This document shows, piece after piece, positions 1 through 5,929 of a stretch of DNA of 12,627 nucleotides (the first letter of the stretch is position 1; the number at the start of each line of letters is the position of its first letter). The stretch covers positions 1 to 12,627 of the forward strand of contig QJVU01000515.1 of assembly GCA_003235605.1 (NCBI GenBank), in the 5' to 3' direction. Under the pieces are notes generated by a model that was not told the origin of the DNA, did no database searches, and saw nothing but the letters and a program-made list of their open reading frames with translations. Source of the DNA: Planctomycetota bacterium (GTDB lineage Bacteria; Planctomycetota; UBA1135; UBA2386). A program made the position numbers and the translations under genes.

Positions 1-145
1 TAGGTGAGGCGCATGCTCGTTCGGGGGAGGGGAGGAGGGGCGGGACAGCAACAGGCGGCCCGTTACCTCAGGACCTCACGGTTATTCGCGAGGCGAGGTC
101 CGTCCGGAGGTCCGTTCGGTCCAGGGCATCATAGGGATCCGCCCT
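1..145. other. Intergenic region downstream of lptG
   Basis: This 145-base stretch follows the lptG stop codon and runs to the window edge. I see no convincing gene in it. It holds an inverted repeat, GGACCTC at 71-77 and GAGGTCC at 95-101, separated by 17 bases. It also holds a tandem 12-bp repeat, GAGGTCCGTCCG at 95-106 and GAGGTCCGTTCG at 107-118, differing at one base. The inverted repeat could fold in the lptG transcript, but no T-run follows on either strand, so calling it a terminator is weak. A minus-strand ATG at 14 could open a further gene beyond the window, but only a few codons are visible and no purine-rich ribosome site precedes it. Confidence 0.5.
95..118. repeat. Tandem 12-bp direct repeat, two copies
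   Basis: Two adjacent 12-bp units, GAGGTCCGTCCG and GAGGTCCGTTCG, match at 11 of 12 positions. The first seven bases of the first unit are also the right arm of an inverted repeat whose left arm lies at 71-77. This could be an operator or part of an RNA fold downstream of lptG. Nothing in the sequence decides between these, or chance in GC-rich DNA. Confidence 0.5.
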
Positions 146-1234
146 TCAAGTCCGAATACCCCCGAAAACCACCACCCCCAGCGAGCCAAACAGGATCGTG
201 GGCACCCAGGAGGCCACCACCGGATGCAAGTAGTAGTTTTGCCCGAGGTTCTGGCAGGTGAGGTCGGCGCACAGGTAGCCGCCGCAGATGACGATCGACA
301 TCGCCACACGCTCGATCCGACTGCCCCGCTCGAAGTGCACGGCAAACGGCAAGGCCAGGAGCAGCAGGATGATGTTGGCAAAGGGAAACGTGATGTGCTG
401 ATGCAGAGCCAGGACATAGGCCCGGCTGTGGGGATGGGCCTGCATGAGCTGCAGCAGCTCGCTGTAGGACAGCTCTCCCGCCTCTCGCTCCTTTTTTCCC
501 GACTGCCAGAGCAGCTCCGGCGTCAAGCCGGGCATCCCGAGCCATTGCCTCACCTCGAAGATATCGCCGCGCTTCGAGCTACCGTCGGTGAGCGCCCACT
601 CCTCCTGCTCGGGCTCCCAGGTGGCCACCGCAGCCTCCACGTAGGTCGCCGCGTCGGTCCCGTTGCCGGTGTCGTAGAGGATCACCCCTTCCATCTTCTG
701 CAGGCCGTGGTAGTAGCGCTTGCAGTAGAGGACGAGGTTGTCGTTGTCCGGAGACCTGAGAATGCCGTCCGTCAGACTGACCTCGCCGGAACCCCCTGAG
801 AGGCGGGCGCGCATGCTGTGACGGAGGCTGGCACAGTAGGGCACCGCGCTCTGCCACAGTAGAGCCATCATCGTCGCCGACAAGAGTCCGATCGTCAGCA
901 CCGGCCTGAGGATGCGGAACATGCTTCGGCCGGTGAAGAGCATCGGGGCCAGCTCGTTCTGGGCCATCAGGCGGGAGACCGCGAACATCGCCGCGATCAC
1001 TGCTACGAACGGTGCGATGGTGACGAACAAGTACGGCACGGACACCAACTGGTAGCTGATGACCAGCCATGCCAGTTCGAAGACGCCCATACCATGTTTT
1101 TCCGCAGCCAGGACATACTGGTCCATCTCCATGAGCATCTCGATCATGATCACCATGAAGATGAGGAACACCAACGCGGCCACGTAGGCCCCGAGCACTG
1201 CCTTGGCAACGTAGCGGTCCATCCGTGCGACCAT
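146..1234 (-). CDS. lptG: LPS export ABC transporter permease LptG
   Basis: This is a 362-residue YjgP/YjgQ-family permease, one of the two membrane subunits that with the ATPase LptB extract LPS from the inner membrane and push it onto the periplasmic Lpt bridge. The layout is the family's: three N-terminal membrane helices (about 13-35, 66-88, 108-130), a hydrophilic periplasmic domain (about 131-270, the beta-jellyroll region), and three C-terminal helices (about 275-300, 305-325, 338-358). The NELAPMLFTG stretch at 93-102, with Glu94, sits where the LptB-contacting coupling helix belongs. I chose the ATG at 1234, which follows AAGGAG (1254-1249) at a rather long 14 bases; ATG 1222 is the alternative. 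The open frame extends to 1330, but that part overlaps lptF. It starts 25 bases after the lptF stop, so the two genes form an operon. The LptG rather than LptF name rests on gene order and is less sure than the family. Confidence 0.88.
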   Translation of the reverse strand: MVARMDRYVAKAVLGAYVAALVFLIFMVIMIEMLMEMDQYVLAAEKHGMGVFELAWLVISYQLVSVPYLFVTIAPFVAVIAAMFAVSRLMAQNELAPMLFTGRSMFRILRPVLTIGLLSATMMALLWQSAVPYCASLRHSMRARLSGGSGEVSLTDGILRSPDNDNLVLYCKRYYHGLQKMEGVILYDTGNGTDAATYVEAAVATWEPEQEEWALTDGSSKRGDIFEVRQWLGMPGLTPELLWQSGKKEREAGELSYSELLQLMQAHPHSRAYVLALHQHITFPFANIILLLLALPFAVHFERGSRIERVAMSIVICGGYLCADLTCQNLGQNYYLHPVVASWVPTILFGSLGVVVFGGIRT

Positions 1235-1259
1235 GGCGGCTTTGAAGGCTCCTTCGTTA

Positions 1260-2357
1260 TCAGATCCGCAGCAGGCGCCAGCAGAACGGCGTGCCGAGGA
1301 GCACGGTGACAGCGGCAGGCAGCCAGCCAATCAGGTCCCGGAACGACGAGCCGATGCGACCGAACATGTTTTCTCCAAAGAAGTCAGTTACGTAGAAGAT
1401 GCTCAGCGGGATGATGCAGAAGGTGAGAGCAAGGACGCGACCGCGCTCGCGGGAGAGCACGCCGATGCAGAAGCCGATCGGGGCAAGCAGGAACGGCATC
1501 AGCGCGAAGCAGGCCCGGCGGTTCACCATGTAGCGAGCGTATTGCGCGGCATCCTCCGAGCGCACCCCGCGCGCCACCTCCGACAGGAGGCTGTCGCTGC
1601 GCAGGTCCTTGTCCTGCTCGACCCGCCGTTCGTTGTCCACGATCTCCATCAAGTCGATGGTAATACGGAAGTCACCGATGTTGCCGCCAGCAGGCAGCAC
1701 CCGCATGTCTTCGAGGTGCAGGCTGAGCTGATTGGTGTTGTCATGGGCGTGGAGGCTGGCCTGGGAAGCACGCACGAGGGTGCCGGCCTCACCCAACGAG
1801 CCGATCCGCAGGGCCCGGGCCAGGCTCCGGTCTTGGACGAAGATCAGCACGTCGTGGAACACGTTGCTCTTGTCGCGGTTCTTCCAGACCATGGTGCCGC
1901 CGCCAAGCGCAATGCGACCTTCCCGCTCCGTGAGGTTGGCGAGAGCCTTCTTCGAGAGCTCCGCCACCACACGGTACTTGTTGTAGTGGGCAGAGGGGAT
2001 GAGGTAGTGGTTCGCAACAGCCGCGACCACCGAACAGACAACCCCGAGCAAGAGCGCGGAGACCAAGGGTACGCGCGGGCTGATGCCTGCGCTGCGGATG
2101 GCGGTGATCTCCCTGTCCTGCGAGGCACGCGCAAATGCCAACACTGTTGCAAACAGGAAGGCCACCGTCAGCAAGTGGGGAATGGCATCGGCCGCAAGCA
2201 GCAGCGTGGTGATGGCAGCATCCAAGAGGTCACCACCCTTGACCAGCCGGATGCCCCGGTAGAGGAAGCAGATCAGGGCTATTCCGAACAGCACCAGGAA
2301 GGAGAGCACGCCGTTGACGGTGATTTCCCACAGGTAGTAGCGGTGGATCTTCCACAT
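1260..2357 (-). CDS. lptF: LPS export ABC transporter permease LptF
   Basis: This is a 365-residue partner permease of the Lpt exporter in the inner membrane. Predicted helices lie at about 12-33, 58-79 and 98-118, followed by a long periplasmic domain (about 120-275) and helices at about 279-301, 307-327 and 341-360. The DREITAIRSAGISP segment at 81-94 matches the cytoplasmic coupling helix after the second membrane segment, including a glutamate (Glu83) that contacts LptB in known structures. The late segment ALMPFLLAPIGFCIG is typical of family helix 4. The start at 2357 (MWKIHRYYLW) gives the normal short N-terminus before helix 1; upstream codons in the same frame would run into the divergent kinase gene. 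lptG follows 25 bases downstream. Its own start lies only 33 bases from the divergent kinase start, so its promoter must sit inside or beside that gene. Confidence 0.9.
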   Translation of the reverse strand: MWKIHRYYLWEITVNGVLSFLVLFGIALICFLYRGIRLVKGGDLLDAAITTLLLAADAIPHLLTVAFLFATVLAFARASQDREITAIRSAGISPRVPLVSALLLGVVCSVVAAVANHYLIPSAHYNKYRVVAELSKKALANLTEREGRIALGGGTMVWKNRDKSNVFHDVLIFVQDRSLARALRIGSLGEAGTLVRASQASLHAHDNTNQLSLHLEDMRVLPAGGNIGDFRITIDLMEIVDNERRVEQDKDLRSDSLLSEVARGVRSEDAAQYARYMVNRRACFALMPFLLAPIGFCIGVLSRERGRVLALTFCIIPLSIFYVTDFFGENMFGRIGSSFRDLIGWLPAAVTVLLGTPFCWRLLRI

Positions 2358-2390
2358 CGTCGGCTGCGCAGCATAATCCCCGGTCCGCCG

Positions 2391-3893
2391 ATGATCACCC
2401 GAGGCGACAGAGCTGACCTGACCGATTATCAGACCGAACGGGTCCGGTGCAGCGTGGACGTCCACTACCTGAACGCGTTGCTGCCTCTGCTGGAAAAGCT
2501 GGATCACGAGGACTGGCCTCAGTGGACCAAGATCAAGGAGACCACCGTCCGGACCATCCTTCGCGGCTCGGTCCCCGATCCCCACGGAGGCGCCATAGAC
2601 CTGCACCTCAAGCTGTTCCGAGCCGTCAACCTCTCCGACCACGCCCGGGATGCGTTGGGTGGAGCCCGTTCCTTGAAGGAGTTCCACAACCTCCGCGAAG
2701 CCCGGCACCGTGGAGTCCCGTGCATCCGCTCGGTGGCAGCCGGCAGCTTCAAGGGCAGCCATGGCAGCCGCAGCTTCCTGCTAACCCTGACCGAGGAGGG
2801 GCAACCGCTCCGCCGCGGCCCCCTGCCTCGGAGGTCCGCGGCTGCCGCGGGCAGGCTCCTCCGCAAGGCCCATGACCGTGGCCTGCACGCCAAGGACCTC
2901 CATCCGGGGAACGTGTTGGAGCGACCGGACGGCCTGCTGCTGATCCTGGACCTCACCAGCGCCCAGCTGGCGAACCCCCTGGATGCGCGGCAGCGCGCGC
3001 GGGCACTGGCCTACTTCTGCCTGGATCTCGACGGCCTTGTCCGCGACCCCGCGGCCCGGCCCCTACTTCAGGCCTACGGCGTCAGCCCGGAGCTTGTGGC
3101 GCGGGCCCAGCGCGAGGCCAGACGGTTGCGCAACCGTGGGCTGTCGGCGTTCGGCCGGCGGGCGTTTCGCCATGGCTCGTGGACACACGTGGCGAAGAAA
3201 GGACTCTACCTGCACGGCCCGCAGAGGCACCTGTGGGAGGCGGCAAGGTTCCTGCTCCGGGACCTGCCATCCCTCACCCCCCTCAAGTCGGGCCGTCGGG
3301 GCGCGGTCTACGTGCAAAACGAGGTCGTGGCGAAGCAGAGACATGCCGCGCATGCGCGCCAGCTGTTCCAGAACGCCTACTGGCTCACCCATGCCAGCGT
3401 GCCCGTTGCGGCGCCGGTCGCGCTGAGGACCCGGGCGGGCCTGGGTGTCGTGGTGAGCCGCCGCCTGCCCTGGCCCACGCTGAAGGCGGAGGTCGAGTCG
3501 GGGCTCCCTGGCGACTCGCTGGCGGCTGCGGCCCGAGAGCTGGGTCACGCGGTGGGCCGAATGCATAGCTTCGGACTGCGCAACCGCGACATGCAGCTCA
3601 AGAACCTGATCCGGGAGCCCGATAGCAACCGTGTGTTCATGGTGGATCTGGACGGCATCCGTCGCAAGGTGCCGCTGGACGACCGCGGGCGCGCCGCCGA
3701 TCTCGGCAGGCTGCTGGCAGCCTTCTGGGATGCTGGTAGCCCTGGTGGAGAGGGAACCCTGAGGCGGTTTGCCCGCGGCTACGCATCGAGCTGCAGGCGG
3801 CTATGCAATCCGGTCAGGCTTCGACACCTTGCGTGTCGTATCGTGGGAAGAGCATCCGAGTGGGCAAGCGTCCCTCGGAGCACCCCCGCCTGA
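2391..3893 (+). CDS. Tandem double Kdo/WaaP-like LPS kinase
   Basis: This is a 500-residue soluble protein with two successive kinase-like domains of the lipopolysaccharide kinase (Kdo/WaaP, PF06293-like) type. Domain 1 (about 50-225) has a strand-lysine in LHLKLF (Lys74), a helix glutamate (Glu97), the catalytic loop HAKDLHPGNVL (Asp169, Asn174) and the metal aspartate in ILDLT (Asp187). Domain 2 (about 295-470) has Lys315 in VVAKQR, the loop RNRDMQLKNL (Asp400, Asn405) and MVDLDG (Asp419). Both therefore keep the full catalytic set. The likely role is ATP-dependent phosphorylation of Kdo, heptose or another sugar of the LPS core at the cytoplasmic face, inferred from family and from the two acyltransferases behind it. 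The start is the first ATG after the divergent lptF start; no clear Shine-Dalgarno precedes it. Family members are usually about half this length with one domain. A kinase acting on a different glycolipid cannot be excluded. Confidence 0.82.
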   Translation: MITRGDRADLTDYQTERVRCSVDVHYLNALLPLLEKLDHEDWPQWTKIKETTVRTILRGSVPDPHGGAIDLHLKLFRAVNLSDHARDALGGARSLKEFHNLREARHRGVPCIRSVAAGSFKGSHGSRSFLLTLTEEGQPLRRGPLPRRSAAAAGRLLRKAHDRGLHAKDLHPGNVLERPDGLLLILDLTSAQLANPLDARQRARALAYFCLDLDGLVRDPAARPLLQAYGVSPELVARAQREARRLRNRGLSAFGRRAFRHGSWTHVAKKGLYLHGPQRHLWEAARFLLRDLPSLTPLKSGRRGAVYVQNEVVAKQRHAAHARQLFQNAYWLTHASVPVAAPVALRTRAGLGVVVSRRLPWPTLKAEVESGLPGDSLAAAARELGHAVGRMHSFGLRNRDMQLKNLIREPDSNRVFMVDLDGIRRKVPLDDRGRAADLGRLLAAFWDAGSPGGEGTLRRFARGYASSCRRLCNPVRLRHLACRIVGRASEWASVPRSTPA

Positions 3894-4861
3894 GCCGACG
3901 CATCCAACGCCGCATTCGCAACGCCCGGCGCCGGATCTACGGCTGGCTGTTCCGATGCTGCTATTGGACACTGCCCAGGCTGCCGAACCGGGTCATATCG
4001 ATGCTGGCTCGGACCGTGGTGATGCCTGTCGGCCGGTTGATGTTCTGGCGCCTTGCCGAGCAGAACCTCCACAAGGTCTATGGCGAAGGACTCAGCGCCG
4101 CAGAGCGACGCAGGATCCTCAGCGGCGTGTTCCGCAGTCTCGGATCGCTGTTCGTGGAGGTCTGCGGCCTGATGACCAAGGGGCACGAGTACTACCTGGG
4201 CCGTACCGAGGACTCCGCGGCGCGGCGCAGGCTGCTGCAGTTGGAGGAGTCCGGCGGCTGGATCGGCGTCAGCGGCCACATCGGCAACTGGGAGCTGCTG
4301 GCAGCCTGGCTGAGCTGGCTGCCTGGTCGCGACCGTGTCTACGCAATCGCCAAGCGGGTGCCCAACCCCCACCTGAACCGGATCGTCGAGGACGCGCGTC
4401 GACGCGTCGGCGTCCATACCCTCTACCGGGAAGACCCGCCCACCAGGTTCCTGCGTCTGCTGCGCGAGGGAGAGCGCATGGGCGCAATCCCGGACCAGGA
4501 CGTGCCGAGCCTGCCTGGGATCTTCATCGACTTCCTGGGGCACCCGGCCTACACGCCAACCGGGCCGGCCCGGCTGGCGCTGGCGGCCAACGTGCCGCTG
4601 GTACCGATGGCTTTCCTGCGCAAGGGAGGGGGATTCGAGGTGATCGTCACAGAACCGATCTACCCTGACCGCTCGCGTCCCAAGGACGAGGAGATCCTGC
4701 GCCTCACACAAGCCTGGAATCGTCGCCTCGAAGAGATGATCCATGAGCACAGGGACCAGTGGGCCTGGTTCCACGCGCGCTGGAAGACCACGCCGGAGCG
4801 GCTGGCGGATCGCATGATCCCGGCCCGGGAGCCACGGGAGCTGGTGCCGCAGGGTCCTTGA
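3803..4861 (+). CDS. LpxL/HtrB-family lipid A acyltransferase, copy 1
   Basis: This is a 352-residue member of the bacterial lipid A acyltransferase family (LpxL/LpxM/HtrB), membrane-associated enzymes that add secondary acyl chains to Kdo-lipid A or a similar acceptor. The catalytic HX4E motif is HIGNWE (His159-Glu164). Further family marks are IPDQDVPSLPG at 229-239 and the FIDFLG...PAYTPTGPARLAL block at 241-260. A basic N-terminal stretch precedes a weakly hydrophobic segment (about 46-80) that probably anchors it to the inner membrane. The start at ATG 3803 lies 91 bases inside the kinase gene in another frame. It is supported by the N-terminus of the next gene, which aligns from the same MQ.G...YRG residues. 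Overlap with the kinase and 40 bases to the next gene point to one operon. Which acyl position it modifies cannot be told from sequence. Confidence 0.86.
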   Translation: MQSGQASTPCVSYRGKSIRVGKRPSEHPRLSRRIQRRIRNARRRIYGWLFRCCYWTLPRLPNRVISMLARTVVMPVGRLMFWRLAEQNLHKVYGEGLSAAERRRILSGVFRSLGSLFVEVCGLMTKGHEYYLGRTEDSAARRRLLQLEESGGWIGVSGHIGNWELLAAWLSWLPGRDRVYAIAKRVPNPHLNRIVEDARRRVGVHTLYREDPPTRFLRLLREGERMGAIPDQDVPSLPGIFIDFLGHPAYTPTGPARLALAANVPLVPMAFLRKGGGFEVIVTEPIYPDRSRPKDEEILRLTQAWNRRLEEMIHEHRDQWAWFHARWKTTPERLADRMIPAREPRELVPQGP

Positions 4862-4901
4862 CCCGGTTCCGGCGCACCTGTACTTGGATCCATCGAGGTC
4901 C

Positions 4902-5927
4902 ATGCAACCTGGTACCACATCCACTGCTCCCCGGGAGTATCGGGGGCGGACTGTCGCTCCACGACGGCAGGTCTGGGGTTCGCTTCCCCTGGCCAAACGC
5001 GTCCGCAACGTCCGCCGTAGGGTCTACGGTTGGATCTTCCGTTGTGTCTACTGGACGCTACCGACCCTGCCGCTCTGGCTCATCTCCTTGCTGGCCAGGA
5101 CGATTCTCGTTCCCGCTGCCCGCCTCAGGTACTGGCGCCGGGCAGAACGAAACCTGATCCAGGTGTACGGAGACGAGCTGAGTGCCGGACAGCGGGAGCA
5201 GATCTTGAAAGGGGTGTTCCGCAACATGGCCTCGCTGGCGGTCGAGCTGACCGACGCACTCAAGAGAGGTCCCGACGTGTATCGAGACCGCGTCGAGGAC
5301 ACCGGGCTGGCGCAGGTTCTCCTCGAAATCGAGCAGCGCTCGCCGCGGGGCTGGATCGGTGTCACCGGCCATCTCGGCAACTGGGAGCTGATGGCGTCCT
5401 GGGGGGCCCACCTGCACGGGTCCCGGGACGGGCACGCCGTCGGCAAGCGTCTGCCCAATCCCCATCTCAACTCGATCGTGCATGAGGCGCGTCAACGTCT
5501 CGGAATCGGCACAGTCTACCGGGACGACCCCCCCACGAGAGTGGTGCGCATGCTCAGGGAAGGAGTCCGCCTGGGTATCGTGCCGGACCAGGATGTTCCC
5601 TCCCTGCCGGGGGTCTTCATCGACTTCCTGGGGCGGCCAGCCTACACGCCGACCGGGCCAGCCCGTCTTGCCCTGGCCGCGGATGTCCCGCTGATCCCCA
5701 TGGCGCTCGTTAGGAAGGGCAACGGGTTCGTGGTGATCCATGAAGAGCCGATCTACCCGGACCGCAACCGTCCCAAGCGGGAAGAGATCGTGCGCCTGAC
5801 GCAAGCATGGAGCAAGGCGCTGGAGAACATGATCCACAAGCACAAGGATCAGTGGGCCTGGTTCCACCGGCGATGGCGGACGACGCCACAGAAGCTGGCT
5901 GACCTGGGACGGGCCGAGGTGGGATAG
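4902..5927 (+). CDS. LpxL/HtrB-family lipid A acyltransferase, copy 2
   Basis: This 341-residue protein is a close paralogue of the gene before it; well over half of the residues align identically by eye along the whole length. It carries HX4E as HLGNWE (His157-Glu162), PDQDVPSLPG at 228-237 and the PAYTPTGPARLALA block at 247-260. It should also transfer a secondary acyl chain to lipid A, perhaps at a different position or with a different chain, as LpxL and LpxM do in enterics. I chose ATG 4902 over the upstream TTG at 4884 because GAGG lies just before it and because its N-terminus (MQPG...EYRG) matches the copy 1 start (MQSG...SYRG). The tail diverges: copy 1 runs about 10 residues longer. 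The gene ends 2 bases before the convergent FHA-CAP stop codon. Confidence 0.87.
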   Translation: MQPGTTSTAPREYRGRTVAPRRQVWGSLPLAKRVRNVRRRVYGWIFRCVYWTLPTLPLWLISLLARTILVPAARLRYWRRAERNLIQVYGDELSAGQREQILKGVFRNMASLAVELTDALKRGPDVYRDRVEDTGLAQVLLEIEQRSPRGWIGVTGHLGNWELMASWGAHLHGSRDGHAVGKRLPNPHLNSIVHEARQRLGIGTVYRDDPPTRVVRMLREGVRLGIVPDQDVPSLPGVFIDFLGRPAYTPTGPARLALAADVPLIPMALVRKGNGFVVIHEEPIYPDRNRPKREEIVRLTQAWSKALENMIHKHKDQWAWFHRRWRTTPQKLADLGRAEVG

Positions 5928-5929
5928 GG

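Larger units (their letters stand above)
3803..5927 (+). repeat. Tandem gene duplication (two acyltransferase paralogues)
   Basis: The genes at 3803-4861 and 4902-5927 descend from one ancestor. The encoded proteins align end to end, from the N-terminal MQ-G...YRG segment through YGW.FRC.YWTLP, the HX4E box and QAW...MIH.H.DQWAWFH near the C-terminus. The duplicated unit includes the part of copy 1 that overlaps the kinase gene. Divergence looks moderate, so this is not a recent assembly-like repeat. Confidence 0.8.

Noticed and set aside
2314..2342. TTGACG as a -35 box for the kinase gene
   Set aside because: Only a poor TAGTAG/GTAGCG follows at usable spacing, and the site is inside lptF coding sequence.
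1233..2390. Upstream extension of the kinase reading frame on the plus strand, antisense to lptF
   Set aside because: The frame is open only because of high-GC third-position bias opposite lptF. Its product has no recognisable motifs, and kinase similarity begins after 2391.
2425..2453. GATAAT on the minus strand as a -10 box for lptF
   Set aside because: The -10 resembles consensus and sits 68 bases before the start, but no acceptable -35 lies at 16-18 bases; too weak to list as a promoter.
3779..5008. Long minus-strand open frame opposite the two acyltransferases
   Set aside because: Its product is low-complexity with no domain, and it lies opposite well-supported genes with clear motifs; a shadow frame.
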